64,000 nucleotides of DNA from Klebsiella terrigena (GTDB lineage Bacteria; Pseudomonadota; Gammaproteobacteria; Enterobacterales; Enterobacteriaceae): assembly GCF_006539725.1 (NCBI RefSeq), contig NZ_BJNO01000016.1, positions 1 to 64,000 on the forward strand. Direction: 5' to 3'. The translations under genes were made by a program, and so were the position numbers. The notes under the pieces are model-generated. The model did no database searches. It was given only the letters and a program-made list of their open reading frames with translations, and was not told the origin of the DNA. Below, piece after piece: positions 18,063 to 27,496 of this stretch. Each line of letters begins with the position of its first letter. The first letter of the stretch is position 1.

Positions 18063-20804
18063 CTAGCTTAGCAGCTGCCACTCGCGCGCCTGGTTGAGCG
18101 CCTGGATGCGGCCGCTGACCTGCAGCTTTTCGTACAGCTGCTTGAGGTGCCACTTGACGGTCTCCGCCGAAATCCCCAGCTCCCGCGCCATCCCCTTATT
18201 CGAGTAGCCTTCGGCAATCAGGCGCAGAGTTTGCCGTTCCCGCTCGGTTAGGCGTACGTCTGGCGGCGCGGCGCGTCCTGCGCTGAGCGGGATCCCGGCG
18301 GCGGCGAAGTGCGCCAGTAGCTGCGTCAGGTCGGCGCTGAACTCCGCCCCTGCCGCGCCGCGTTTAGCGATCAGCTGCAGCAACGACGCCAGCGCCGGGC
18401 CGCCGTCCAGCAGGCTGCGCAGCAGCTTCTGGCGCATTGCCCGCCGCAGCGCGGGAACGCCGACCGCCACGGCCTGCTCCGGGGCATTCGCCTGCCACAG
18501 GGCCTGGGCCTGCAGCAGCCGCAGGCGCACGGCGAACAGCCACTCCCCGCTGCGCTCCTGCTCGGCCGCCAGCGTATCGAGCCGCAGCGCCGCCGCCATC
18601 GCTTCCCCTTTCGCCATCAGCACCCGGCAGCGGCTTAGGGCCAGAGAGGCGTGCGCCACGTCGCTTTTGTCCGCATCTTCGGCCAGCGCCTGCAGCCGGG
18701 AGAGCAGCGCTTCGGCGGCGGAGATATCGCCGTCCTGCAGCGACTGGCTGAGGCGCTCGGCCAGCAGCGGCGCCAGCGCCCGCAGCCATCCGCGCTGAAC
18801 CGCCAGGCCTTCGGCGTGCAGCAGCAGGGATTCCGCGTCCTCCCGACGGGCATTGAGCCGTGCCCGCCTCGCCAGCACGATATAGCAGCGGCTGAAGCCG
18901 TCCGGCGGGCAAAAATCATCGATCGTCTCCAGGCGCAGCGCCAGCAGCGCGTCAATGCGCTGCGTCTCCCCCTGCTCCCAGGCGATTTCGGCGAGGATCG
19001 GCGCCAGCGTCGCGCCGCTGCTGGAGCGGGCGCCGGTCTGCCGTTCCGCAGCCTCCAGCGCCCGGCTGGCCTGACGCTCGGCCTCCACCAGGTTACCCTG
19101 GCGCAGGTAGCCCTGGGCCATGACGAAGGCCCGATACACGCCGACGAACAGGTTGCGGCTGGCCTCGCGCTCGCCCGATACCCGCTGCTGAACGTCGAGC
19201 GCCTGCTGCGGCCGGGAGTTGGCCAGATGGCAGTAGCTGAGAATGTTGCACACCAGGCCATCGACCCACACGTCGCCGCAGGGCACCTCCCGCAGCAGCG
19301 GCTCAACGATAGCAATGCTCTGCGGGATATTCTCGGCAAAGGCTTCGCAAATCGCCCGCACCACCCGCAGCTTGACCCACGAGCTGTGGGCTAATGCTTC
19401 ACCGCTGGCCGCCGCCAGGGTTTCGAGCGCGTCCAGCAGCTGGCGGGCATCCTGAAAGCGAAAGCGGTGCGCCAGCGCCCAGGCGAGGTTAATCTGCAGA
19501 TCGATCCGCGAAGGGTCGAGATCCGCCGGCAGGTAGCGGATCCAGCGCACCATCGTGTCGATGTCCCCCTCTTCCGCCAGCGACTGCGCCCCGACCTCCG
19601 CGTGCCCGGCGCCGCCCTTACCGGCGGCAAGAGCGTGGCGGATCGCCTCCGCCCACAGCTGCTGCCCGGCAAACCAGCCGCCGGCGCGTTCGTGCAGCCG
19701 GCGAATATCCTCCTCGCCGCCGCGCTGCAGGCGAGAGAGCAGCGCGTCGCGCATCAGCGGATGGTAGCGAAACCACAGCCCACCCTCGTCGAGGGCGGAA
19801 AGAAACAGGTTGCGCTGCGCAATCCATGCCAGCATCGCCTCGCCGTTAGTTTTGCCTGTGACGGCGTCGCACAGCGCCGGATGCAGGCGGTTGAGCACCG
19901 ACGTTTGCAGGAGAAAGTCGAGCACCTCGGCAGGCAAAGGGGCAAAAATAACTTCGTCAAGATAGCGGGCAATTGAGCGCGAGCCGGCGTTCAGTCCGCC
20001 CGCCGCCGGGTGGGAGTGCGCGGGACCGCTGGATAAGGTGGCCATTTTCATCCCGGCGACCCAGCCCTCCGTCAGGGCCAGCAGCCGGGGGATCTCCTGC
20101 TGGCTGAACCCCGGCGCCAGCGCGGCGGAAAAATAGGCGCTGGCTTCGCCGACGTTAAAACGCAGCTCGCTATCGTCCACCTCCACCAGCTGATCCTGCA
20201 TCTGCAGCCGGCCCAGCGCCAGCGTCGGCTGGCAGCGGCTGCCGATAATCAGGTGCAGAGCGGCCGGGGCGTGGTTCAGCAGCCAGCTTAGCCCGGCGTG
20301 GATCGCCGGGTGGGAGATATTCTGATAGTCGTCAATGATGAGATACAGCGGGTGCGGGCAGCGGTGCAGCTGGTTCACCAGCTCCGCCAGAAACAGCGTG
20401 AGATCGGCCGCAGGGCCGTCATCCGCCTGGCGGAGAAACGCCGGGCTCCACCCTTGCCACAGGGGTGCCAGCGCCGCCTGTAGATAGCGCATAAACAGCG
20501 CCGGCGGGCCGTCGTCTTCATCCATGCTCAGCCAGGCCAGGGCGTCCCCCTGCTGCTGGCGATGGTGGTACCACTGGGCCAGCAGGGTCGTTTTGCCAAA
20601 CCCGGCCGGGGCGCACACCAGCGTCAGCGCGCTGCCGGTGGCGGCGTCCAGACGGCGTAGCAGGCGGTCGCGCAGCTGCAGCTCACCGGGTGAGCGAGGC
20701 GGCGTAAAGCGGGTGGCGATAAGCGGCAGCTGGCGCGTAAAGCCTAAAGGCTCTTCGGGAACACATTCACTCAGTGAGTCATCCGTTGCGGGCAAAAATT
20801 CCAT
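18063..20804 (-). CDS. STAND-type LuxR regulator of the MalT/AcoK family
   Basis: A 913-residue signal-transduction ATPase. Walker A is APAGFGKTT (residues 65-73), a Walker B-like LIIDDYQNI lies near residue 155, then come winged-helix and TPR-like helical repeats through the middle, and a C-terminal LuxR HTH (LTERERQTLRLIAEGYSNKGMA, then ISAETVKWHLKQLYEKL). MalT of E. coli and AcoK of Klebsiella (acetoin operon) share this layout. It is divergent from acetoin reductase, so control of butanediol/acetoin metabolism is a reasonable inference; the inducer is not known. The aco operon itself is not in this window. Confidence 0.8.
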   Translation of the reverse strand: MEFLPATDDSLSECVPEEPLGFTRQLPLIATRFTPPRSPGELQLRDRLLRRLDAATGSALTLVCAPAGFGKTTLLAQWYHHRQQQGDALAWLSMDEDDGPPALFMRYLQAALAPLWQGWSPAFLRQADDGPAADLTLFLAELVNQLHRCPHPLYLIIDDYQNISHPAIHAGLSWLLNHAPAALHLIIGSRCQPTLALGRLQMQDQLVEVDDSELRFNVGEASAYFSAALAPGFSQQEIPRLLALTEGWVAGMKMATLSSGPAHSHPAAGGLNAGSRSIARYLDEVIFAPLPAEVLDFLLQTSVLNRLHPALCDAVTGKTNGEAMLAWIAQRNLFLSALDEGGLWFRYHPLMRDALLSRLQRGGEEDIRRLHERAGGWFAGQQLWAEAIRHALAAGKGGAGHAEVGAQSLAEEGDIDTMVRWIRYLPADLDPSRIDLQINLAWALAHRFRFQDARQLLDALETLAAASGEALAHSSWVKLRVVRAICEAFAENIPQSIAIVEPLLREVPCGDVWVDGLVCNILSYCHLANSRPQQALDVQQRVSGEREASRNLFVGVYRAFVMAQGYLRQGNLVEAERQASRALEAAERQTGARSSSGATLAPILAEIAWEQGETQRIDALLALRLETIDDFCPPDGFSRCYIVLARRARLNARREDAESLLLHAEGLAVQRGWLRALAPLLAERLSQSLQDGDISAAEALLSRLQALAEDADKSDVAHASLALSRCRVLMAKGEAMAAALRLDTLAAEQERSGEWLFAVRLRLLQAQALWQANAPEQAVAVGVPALRRAMRQKLLRSLLDGGPALASLLQLIAKRGAAGAEFSADLTQLLAHFAAAGIPLSAGRAAPPDVRLTERERQTLRLIAEGYSNKGMARELGISAETVKWHLKQLYEKLQVSGRIQALNQAREWQLLS

Positions 20805-20922
20805 CGTGCCGTTACCTTTTCATCCAGTCCATTCCCCGAGTGTACCCAAGGAGAGGAGGTTGAACCAAGGCATCGCTGCGATATCCGAGCGCGCTCCAGC
20901 TTTTCATCACTGCGCCCCATTC

Positions 20923-20938
20923 CCCCCCAGCTGGGGGG
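20923..20938. promoter_or_regulatory. 16-bp GC palindrome, candidate operator of the MalT/AcoK-type regulator
   Basis: CCCCCCAGCTGGGGGG is a perfect palindrome between the regulator gene (start 20804) and the acetoin reductase gene (start 21079). Regulators of this family bind G-rich sites; the right arm reads GGGGGGTAGG, near the MalT box GGGGATGAGG. A further purine-rich GGAGAGGAGG lies upstream near 20850. Confidence 0.5.
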
Positions 20939-21078
20939 TAGGCCACGTTTATCCGCCGCTATAGAGTAGTGCCATTCTCTGCCGCTGATGCTCCTCTGGC
21001 CCGCTGCGCCCTTCCCGCACCGGGCTCACAACGCATCGGGCAGCCGTCGTTTATTAATTAGCTCAAGGTGAGTACAGA

Positions 21079-21858
21079 ATGGCTATCGAAAATAAAGTGG
21101 CGTTGGTCACCGGCGCAGGTCAGGGCATTGGCCGCGGGATTGCTTTACGTCTGGCTAAAGATGGCGCATCGCTGATGCTCGTCGACGTCAACCCGGAAGG
21201 GATTGCCGCCGTCGCCGCTGAGGTTGAGGCCCTGGGCCGCAAGGCGGCTACCTTCGTCGCCAATATCGCCGACCGCGATCAGGTTTACGCCGCGATTGAC
21301 GAAGCGGAGAAGCAGCTGGGCGGCTTCGATATTATTGTGAACAACGCCGGGATTGCTCAGGTGCAGGCGCTGGCCGACGTGACCCCGGAAGAGGTCGATC
21401 GCATCATGCGCATCAACGTCCAGGGTACCCTGTGGGGCATTCAGGCCGCGGCGAAAAAATTCATCGACCGTCAGCAGAAAGGTAAAATCATCAACGCCTG
21501 CTCCATTGCCGGGCACGATGGGTTCGCCCTGCTGGGGATCTACTCCGCCACCAAATTTGCCGTCCGCGCGCTGACCCAGGCGGCGGCCAAAGAGTACGCC
21601 AGCCGCGGCATCACGGTAAACGCCTACTGTCCGGGGATTGTCGGTACCGGCATGTGGACCGAGATCGACAAGCGTTTCTCCGAGATCACCGGCACGCCGG
21701 TAGGTGAAACCTACAAGAAATACGTGGAAGGCATCGCGCTGGGCCGTGCCGAAACCCCGGACGACGTGGCAAGCCTGGTCTCCTATCTCGCCGGTCCGGA
21801 CTCTGACTACGTTACCGGTCAGTCGATCCTCATCGACGGCGGCATCGTCTACCGCTAA
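21079..21858 (+). CDS. budC: Acetoin reductase / meso-2,3-butanediol dehydrogenase (BudC)
   Basis: A 259-residue SDR. The NAD loop is TGAGQGIG (about 11-18), followed by NNAG, Ser in NACSIAGH, and catalytic YSATK. The C-terminus ([21 protein letters not shown]) matches Klebsiella BudC. It reduces (R)-acetoin to meso-2,3-butanediol, or diacetyl to (S)-acetoin, using NADH, and works in reverse when butanediol is used. Here it is apart from budAB and divergent from the AcoK-like regulator, which suggests a distinct catabolic or paralogous copy. A GGTGAG box precedes the ATG. Confidence 0.85.
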   Translation: MAIENKVALVTGAGQGIGRGIALRLAKDGASLMLVDVNPEGIAAVAAEVEALGRKAATFVANIADRDQVYAAIDEAEKQLGGFDIIVNNAGIAQVQALADVTPEEVDRIMRINVQGTLWGIQAAAKKFIDRQQKGKIINACSIAGHDGFALLGIYSATKFAVRALTQAAAKEYASRGITVNAYCPGIVGTGMWTEIDKRFSEITGTPVGETYKKYVEGIALGRAETPDDVASLVSYLAGPDSDYVTGQSILIDGGIVYR

Positions 21859-22132
21859 ATCCTGACGCCGGGCCGCGTTCACCGCGCGGTTCGGCTCACC
21901 CTCTCCTTCAGTCTGCACGCTCACGATCCGCTGGCGCAGCTGATTGCCAGCATCGTACTCAACGGCTGGCGCATTGCCTACATGTTCAACGCTAACTTCG
22001 GCGCAGGATTGATTATCGCCCCGGGGCTATCTGGCGGTCGGTGATGGTGCTGTACGCCTTTGCCATGATGCTCATTTACCGCTGCACGCGGCGGAGGCAT
22101 AAGCCCGTCGGCAGAGTATGGGCGAAAAAAAA
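21859..22132 (+). pseudogene. Possible degraded membrane-protein remnant
   Basis: In the 320 bp between budC and the POT gene one frame reads hydrophobic sequence (LAQLIASIVLNGWRIAYMF, then NFGAGLIIAPG) up to a stop near 22042. A neighbouring frame continues with SVMVLYAFAMMLIYRCTRRR. Together they look like the end of a membrane protein broken by a frameshift and lacking its start. The family is not recognised and this may be chance. Confidence 0.3.
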
Positions 22133-22151
22133 CCGGCGCATCACGCGCCGG
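22125..22151 (-). terminator. Rho-independent terminator of the POT transporter gene
   Basis: On the minus strand CCGGCGC-GTGAT-GCGCCGG is followed by eight T. It lies 28 bp after the stop of the minus-strand transporter gene. Confidence 0.85.
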
Positions 22152-22178
22152 CTTACAGAGTATCGGTTCTTTTTAGCG

Positions 22179-23732
22179 TCAGGCGTTCGCCGCCGGCTCC
22201 TGGGCGGTTTTGCTCTGGGCATTTTGCAGCATCCGGCGCACAGGAACGATCAGCACGCAGAGTACGGCGGCGCAGATCAGCAGCGCAATCGAGCAGCGGG
22301 CGAAGAGATCCGGCAGCATATCCAGCTGGTCGGCCTTGACGTGACCGCCAATCAGGCCGGCGGCCAGGTTACCCAGCGCGCTGGCGCAGAACCACAGCCC
22401 CATCATCTGACCGCGCATTCTTTCCGGAGCCAGCAGGGTCATGGTCGCCAGACCAATCGGGCTCAGGCACAGCTCGCCCAGCGTCAGCATCAGAATACTG
22501 CCCACCAGCCACAGCGGCGATACGCCCGCTCCGCCGCTGCTCAGCACGTTCTCGGCGGCCAGCATCATCAGACCGAAGCCGCCGGCGGCGCAGAGAATAC
22601 CGATAACGAACTTGGTAATGCTGCTCAGGCGGACGTTTTTACGCGCCATCGCCGGCCATGCCCAGCTGAATACCGGCGCCAGCAGAATGATAAACAGGGC
22701 GTTAATCGACTGGAACCATACCGCCGGGATCTCGAAGCTGCCGATGGTGCGGTTGGTGTAGTCGTTGGCAAACAAGTTAAACGAGGTCGGCTTCTGCTCG
22801 AAGGCCGACCAGAAGAAGGCGGCAGAGACCAGCAGGATAAAGCACACCAGCAGGCGAGCGCGCTCTTTGCGGCTCAGGCCGGCAAAGGCGAACAGATAGA
22901 TAAAGTACAGCGCCACCGACGCCGCAATGACGTACACCAGCGTGCTGGCGACCGCCACGGGGTTAATCACGATAACGCCCTGAGCAATCAGAACAATCAC
23001 CGCCGCAACACCGACCGCCAGCGCCAGCAGCCAGGCGCCGACGCCGTTTTTCTTCGCCACCGGGCTGTTCCAGGTGGAGTCGAGACCCACTTCGCTGTCG
23101 TAGCGCTTCATGGCCGGAACGGCGAACAGGCGGAAGATAACCAGCGCCACCAGCATCCCGATACCGCCGATGCCAAAGCCCCAGTGCCAGCCGTGGGATT
23201 TGATAAGCCAGCCGGAGATCAGCGGGGCAATAAACGAGCCCATATTGATGCCCATGTAGAACAACGAGAATCCGCCGTCGCGGCGCGCGTCGCCCTTCTT
23301 ATACAGCGTGCCGACCATCACCGAGATACAGGTCTTAAACAGGCCGGAACCGAGCACGATAAACATCAGCCCGATAAAGAACAGGGTGTCGCCCATCCAG
23401 GCAGAGAGGGCAATCGACAGATGGCCGAGCGCAATCAGAATCGAGCCGTACCAGACGGCCTTTTGCTGACCCAGCCAGTTATCCGCCAGCCAGCCGCCCG
23501 GCAGCGCCGCGAGGTACATGCTGCCGGCGAAGATGCCGACGATCGCCGACGCGTTTTCGCGCGCCAGCCCCATTCCGCCGTCATAGACGGTGGCGGCCAT
23601 AAACAGGATTAAAAGCGGGCGAATGCCGTAAAAAGAGAATCGCTCCCACATTTCGGTAAAAAACAGCGACCCTAGCGGATAGGGGTGACCAAAGAAGGTC
23701 CGACTTTCGTTTTTATTAACAGAGGAATGCAT
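22179..23732 (-). CDS. POT/PTR-family proton-dependent di-/tripeptide transporter
   Basis: A 517-residue inner-membrane protein with 12-14 helices. The N-terminal E-x-x-E-R-F motif reads TEMWERFSFYGIRPLL, and the PTR2 signature region contains FSLFYMGINMGSFIAPL. The conserved C-terminal block is LSPIGLATMTLLAPERMRGQMMG. Family members take up small peptides with protons (DtpA-D, DtpT). Sequence outside these motifs is not obviously one of the four E. coli proteins, so no symbol is given. Start at 23732 is chosen for GGAG 5 nt upstream. A terminator follows. Confidence 0.85.
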   Translation of the reverse strand: MHSSVNKNESRTFFGHPYPLGSLFFTEMWERFSFYGIRPLLILFMAATVYDGGMGLARENASAIVGIFAGSMYLAALPGGWLADNWLGQQKAVWYGSILIALGHLSIALSAWMGDTLFFIGLMFIVLGSGLFKTCISVMVGTLYKKGDARRDGGFSLFYMGINMGSFIAPLISGWLIKSHGWHWGFGIGGIGMLVALVIFRLFAVPAMKRYDSEVGLDSTWNSPVAKKNGVGAWLLALAVGVAAVIVLIAQGVIVINPVAVASTLVYVIAASVALYFIYLFAFAGLSRKERARLLVCFILLVSAAFFWSAFEQKPTSFNLFANDYTNRTIGSFEIPAVWFQSINALFIILLAPVFSWAWPAMARKNVRLSSITKFVIGILCAAGGFGLMMLAAENVLSSGGAGVSPLWLVGSILMLTLGELCLSPIGLATMTLLAPERMRGQMMGLWFCASALGNLAAGLIGGHVKADQLDMLPDLFARCSIALLICAAVLCVLIVPVRRMLQNAQSKTAQEPAANA

Positions 23733-24275
23733 AACTTCTCCCAATAAGGTGCGCCGAAGCGCTTGTAAATCGCGGAAAGCGCGTTGGCCGTTTTTTCATT
23801 TGGCCAATCATTTACTTAAAATTTAATATTATTTAACCATTTGATAACCGGATGGTGGTTTTGTCTAGCCCCTTACCCAGACTTTTTAGATGAAAAGTCG
23901 ACAAACGTCTACTTTTATAGATTTTAAGTTGGTCGAGACGTGAATACTGTTGACATTGACATCTTGAGCATTTTAACAATTTTATTGTTTATAAACATAA
24001 CGTTAATGAATATTCATTCAGCATAAATGGATAGCCAGCGGCGGCGGAACAGCGTGATTAAAACCGGGGTAAATGTAGGGTTGGCAGCATCTACGGCGGG
24101 AAAGGAGGATAAACAGGGCTCTTGATTTTGCGCCGTCGTCGAACGGCAGCAATCTCCTGCCGCGCAGCAGGAGGCAAACGCCTGTATCGGCTTCGCGATA
24201 GCGTGCTGCCCGGACGCGCCGGCCGCTAATCCCTGACGGTTAGATAACGCCCCCACGCAAAGAGCGCGCGGGGAG
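23733..24275. other. 543-bp intergenic region
   Basis: The part next to the POT gene is AT-rich and must hold its promoter. A dyad TTGGCC-N12-GGCCAA lies at about 23785-23810. A TTGACA repeat at about 23950 is promoter-like on the plus strand, but no gene follows in that direction. The stretch 24010-24275 has only an unrecognised minus frame overlapping the YceI gene end. Nothing further supported. Confidence 0.35.
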
Positions 24276-24860
24276 CTATGCCCGATGCCGGACTTTAGCC
24301 TCGATGGCGATATCGATGGTGACGGTATCGCCCACCAGCGCCGCCAGGCTGTCCATATTAAAGGCCGAGCGTGAGATGGCGGTCGTCGCATGCAGCGAAA
24401 GCACCTCCCGGCCCCGGCCAACGGAACTGCCCGTCGGCGCTTCGAGGATCGCCTCGAGAATGACCGGACGCAGGATATTTTTTACGCCGAGGTAGCCAAA
24501 AACTCGAAAACGTCCGCCTCCCAGCGCCACCACGCGGCTGCTGGTAAAGCGGATCGCCGGGTAGCGATCGGCGTCGAAAAAGAGACGGCCCTTCATTTGC
24601 CAGGTCAGCAGGCTATTGGAAGCCGTAAGGGTGGCGACCGGGATGTTGACGCTCAGGCGATCGTCCATGTCATTAGCCATATCCAGCGTAAATTCTCCCG
24701 TTACGCCGGCAAGATGCGCCTGCGAGGTGCCGCCGAAAGCCTGCCATGAGAGCCCGATCGCGGTGTCGGGGGTGCTGATGCCGTAGCTAACCGGCATCGC
24801 GTACAGCGGCGCCGGGCCGATCAGCAGCCCGAAGGCAATGGCGGAAACAATGCGCGTCAT
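24276..24860 (-). CDS. YceI-family periplasmic protein
   Basis: 194 residues: a signal peptide (MTRIVSAIAFGLLIGPAPLYA, cleavage after about residue 21) and a single lipocalin-like YceI domain. Marks are a strand with HLAGVTGEFTLD, LLTWQMKGRLFFDADRYPAIRFTS and FGYLGVKNILRPVILEA, where the family has its GxLTIKGVTKPV-type strand. YceI proteins bind isoprenoid chains such as polyprenyl quinones in the periplasm. E. coli yceI is base-induced and paired with a cytochrome (yceJ); no such partner is present here. Confidence 0.75.
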   Translation of the reverse strand: MTRIVSAIAFGLLIGPAPLYAMPVSYGISTPDTAIGLSWQAFGGTSQAHLAGVTGEFTLDMANDMDDRLSVNIPVATLTASNSLLTWQMKGRLFFDADRYPAIRFTSSRVVALGGGRFRVFGYLGVKNILRPVILEAILEAPTGSSVGRGREVLSLHATTAISRSAFNMDSLAALVGDTVTIDIAIEAKVRHRA

Positions 24861-25010
24861 AGTGGGTTATCCTCAGTATCGATAACCGGTAAACGCGCCT
24901 GGCCCCGTTTTTATTCATCTCTTTTTTTGCAGGCGGATCGGTACGCGTGGCGATTGAGCGAACGCGTGGTTGATGGTAAACAGGGTAACGCCCACTTCTG
25001 AGATCGATAC

Positions 25011-25430
25011 ATGTTAGCAACCTACACCTTTGTGGAAACCGTTCCTCCGGCAGACGATTTTTGTCGCCTGCGCGTCATCTCCGGTTTAACGCCCCGGCCT
25101 CTTGAGGCGGCTAAGCGCGCGCTTCCCCGCAGCTGCCACGGCGTGTACGTGGAGAATTCCGGGCTGATTGTCGGCATGGGGCGCATCGTTGGCGACGGCG
25201 CGCTTAACTTCGAGATCGTCGATATTGCCGTCGATCCGGCGCATCAGGGAAAAGGGCTGGGGCGAAAAATCATGGCGCACCTGATGGCCTGGCTCGAGCA
25301 GCATGCGCCAGTGGGCGCCTACGTGAGCCTGGTGGCCGACGTCCCTGAGCTGTATCAAAAATTCGGCTTTAAGCTGGTGCGCCCGGAGAGCGAAGGCATG
25401 GCGCTGGTGTGGGGATCGCAAGAGGGGTAA
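25011..25430 (+). CDS. GNAT-family N-acetyltransferase
   Basis: A 139-residue single GNAT domain. The acetyl-CoA binding loop is VDIAVDPAHQGKGLGRKIMA (about residues 73-92), with VSLVADVPELYQKFGFK near the C-terminus, as in the small YjaB/YhhY-like group. The substrate cannot be deduced. It stands alone and is followed by a terminator hairpin. Confidence 0.8.
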   Translation: MLATYTFVETVPPADDFCRLRVISGLTPRPLEAAKRALPRSCHGVYVENSGLIVGMGRIVGDGALNFEIVDIAVDPAHQGKGLGRKIMAHLMAWLEQHAPVGAYVSLVADVPELYQKFGFKLVRPESEGMALVWGSQEG

Positions 25431-25458
25431 AGGGAGGAGTCATCCCCCCTTCTTTTTG
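25430..25458 (+). terminator. Terminator of the GNAT gene
   Basis: AAGGGAGGA-GTCA-TCCCCCCTT (one mismatch in a 9-bp stem) followed by CTTTTT, directly at the stop of the GNAT gene. Confidence 0.65.
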
Positions 25459-25467
25459 CGAGAACCG

Positions 25468-26103
25468 CTACGCGCCCTGGCGGGTTGCCGCGAGGATAAT
25501 TTCGCGAATGCAGACGTACTGCGGCTGGGAGTAGGCGTACTCGATGGCGTGGGCGACGTCTTCCGGACTGAGGACTTTGCCGCCCATATCCTGCTTCCAC
25601 GCCTGGTAACCGGCCTTAATGACGTCGCTGGAGGTATGGCTCAGCAGCTCGGTCTCGTCCGCGCCTGGCGCAATCACCACCACCCGCACGTTGTGCGGCG
25701 ACAGCTCTTCACGCAGGTTTTCCGACAGGCCGTGGACGGCAAACTTGGTGCCGACGTACACCACGTGGTTGGGGAAGGTTTTACGCCCGGCGATGGAGCT
25801 GATGTTAATGATGGTCCCGGCCTTGCGCTCAATCATCCCTTTGGTGACCGCGTGAACGCCGTTCAGCAGGCCCTTGACGTTCACGTCCAGCATCTGCTCC
25901 CATTCATCGGGATCCTGCTGGTCAATGTTACCCAGCAGCATCACACCCGCGTTGTTCACCATCGCATCTACCGGCCCAAACTGCTGCTCCGCTTCGGCAA
26001 TCGCCGCGGCGACCGCTTGCCGGTCGGTGACGCAGGTTATGTCGCGCGAGGAGCGGGTCAAAGAGGGCGACAAGCGGGCCTTTATCGATCCTGGCCTGCT
26101 CAA
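25468..26103 (-). pseudogene. SDR-family oxidoreductase, N-terminus replaced
   Basis: From about residue 22 the product is a normal classical SDR: DITCVTDRQAV, VDAMVNNAGVM, INISSIAG, catalytic YVGTK, and EIILAATRQGA at the end. The first about 35 residues with the TGxxxGxG cofactor loop are missing and replaced by sequence (SIKARLSPSLTRSSR) that is antisense to another coding remnant. Without the cofactor loop the enzyme should not work. The join lies near 26040. YdfG-like NADP oxidoreductases are the nearest group. Confidence 0.7.
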
Positions 26104-26164
26104 ACGCGTCGTAGATGCAGCTGAAATAAAATTTAATGATGCGCTTAATCACCCGGCCCCGTAA
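26043..26164 (+). pseudogene. C-terminal remnant, possibly of an MBL-fold hydrolase
   Basis: The plus frame from the SDR break to the stop at 26162 reads like a protein tail (REERVKEGDKRAFIDP, then KRVVDAAEIKFNDALNHPAP). The F-I-D-P and the final helix resemble the ends of subclass B3-like metallo-beta-lactamase-fold proteins, but the match is from memory and weak. The 5' part is absent, replaced by the SDR in the opposite direction. Confidence 0.35.
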
Positions 26165-26245
26165 GTCACGATGAGCCGTGCTCTCTACGGCTAAAACATC
26201 CGGCCCGCCGCCGAACTTAACGCGGAGGCGGGTCAGATGGAGTGC

Positions 26246-27496
26246 TTAACGATCGGCGTCGATCCCGATATTAAACATCTCCCGCGCCTCCACTGCTCTT
26301 TGCTTATTCGGCAGCCGATGCAGAATCCGGCTCAGCAGCAGCCCAATCGCCAGCAGGGAAATCACGGCGAGCGCCAGCCCGTTCCATCCCGCTTTGGCAA
26401 AGACGAAGCCGTTGAGGTAGCCCAGCACCGCGCCGCCCGCGTAATAGCAGAAGAGATAAAATGCCGTTGCCTGTCCTTTAGCGTGGGAGGCGTGCCCGCT
26501 CACCCAGGAGAGAATGGTTGAGTGCGAGGTAAAGAAGGCCACCGAGAGGACAACCACCCCGAAAATAAATACCGCCGCGGTGGTGGCAAAAATGCTGATA
26601 GCGGCGCCGGCAATCATCACCAGCAGCAGCATGCTGAGCATATTCATGGCCCCGAAACGCACGGCCAGCCTGGCGGTCGTCGGCGCGGAGAAGAAGGTTA
26701 GCGCGAAGCTAACAGGGATCAGCCCGATATGGGTAAATGACAGATTGAACGGTTCGCGGTGCAGATAGAAGGCGACGAAATTAAAAATAGAGGTAAAGGA
26801 GCCGAAGAGAATAAAGCCGATAACGTAGGCCAGGGAGATATTTCTGTTTTTAAAATGCTCAATGCCGCCTTTTAACATTTGCGTCAGGTTTAGCGCGGTG
26901 CTCGGGGTAAAGTTTTTCGACGCCGGAAGGAAATAGAGGACGTAAAGCGCCATAAAGATCAGCAGGCCGCCAAACAGCATGAAAATAACGTTTAGCGAAA
27001 CCTGTTCCATCATCAATGTGGCGAAAACCCTGCCGGACATGCTGCCCAGCGAGTTACCAAAAATAAAATAGCCGGTGACTACGCCCGCCAGAGCGGGAGA
27101 GACCTCTTCGCAAATATAAACGGTGACCGCCGCCGTGATGCCGCTGACGGCAAGGCCAAGCAGAGCGCGATAGAGCACCAGCTCCGGCCAGGCGCTGACG
27201 GTAGTGCACATCAGCGTCAAAATGCCGCCTAACAGCAGTGAAACGACGATAGTTTGCTTGCGTCCAAAGCGATCGGAAAGGCTGCCGGTAAACAGCATCG
27301 CCAGGGCCAGACAGCCGACCTCAGCAGAAAGGATCAGGCCAACCTGATTAAGCGGAATATGGTAAACCTCCGCCAGCTTGGGCAGCAGCGCCTGGATAGA
27401 GTACAGAGAGGCAAGCTCCGCCAGCCCGGCCAGCGGCAGCGTGAGCAGTATGGGTAAATAATGTCTAAGTCCGATGTTATTCGGTGTTGGCTTCAT
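26246..27496 (-). CDS. MFS transporter, YnfM-like
   Basis: A 416-residue 12-helix MFS protein. Marks are the N-terminal AELASLYSIQALLPKLAEVY, loop GSLSDRFGRKQTIVVSLLLGG, RALLGLAVSGITAAVTVYI and a C-terminal KGQATAFYLFCYYAGGAVLG, all as in E. coli YnfM (arabinose/drug efflux group). It is divergent from the LeuC-like operon over a shared 463-bp intergenic region, so it may carry that pathway's substrate or product. A LysR at the far end of that operon may control both. Confidence 0.8.
   Translation of the reverse strand: MKPTPNNIGLRHYLPILLTLPLAGLAELASLYSIQALLPKLAEVYHIPLNQVGLILSAEVGCLALAMLFTGSLSDRFGRKQTIVVSLLLGGILTLMCTTVSAWPELVLYRALLGLAVSGITAAVTVYICEEVSPALAGVVTGYFIFGNSLGSMSGRVFATLMMEQVSLNVIFMLFGGLLIFMALYVLYFLPASKNFTPSTALNLTQMLKGGIEHFKNRNISLAYVIGFILFGSFTSIFNFVAFYLHREPFNLSFTHIGLIPVSFALTFFSAPTTARLAVRFGAMNMLSMLLLVMIAGAAISIFATTAAVFIFGVVVLSVAFFTSHSTILSWVSGHASHAKGQATAFYLFCYYAGGAVLGYLNGFVFAKAGWNGLALAVISLLAIGLLLSRILHRLPNKQRAVEAREMFNIGIDADR

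Noticed and set aside
18651..19394. 247-codon plus frame inside the MalT/AcoK-type gene
   Set aside because: Antisense shadow; the minus frame has the full domain set.
22041..23612. 523-codon open frame on the plus strand
   Set aside because: Antisense of the POT transporter gene; low-complexity Gln/Arg/His content and no domain.
24014..24421. 135-codon minus frame downstream of the YceI gene
   Set aside because: Overlaps the YceI end in another frame; Arg/Ser/Cys-rich, no similarity recognised.
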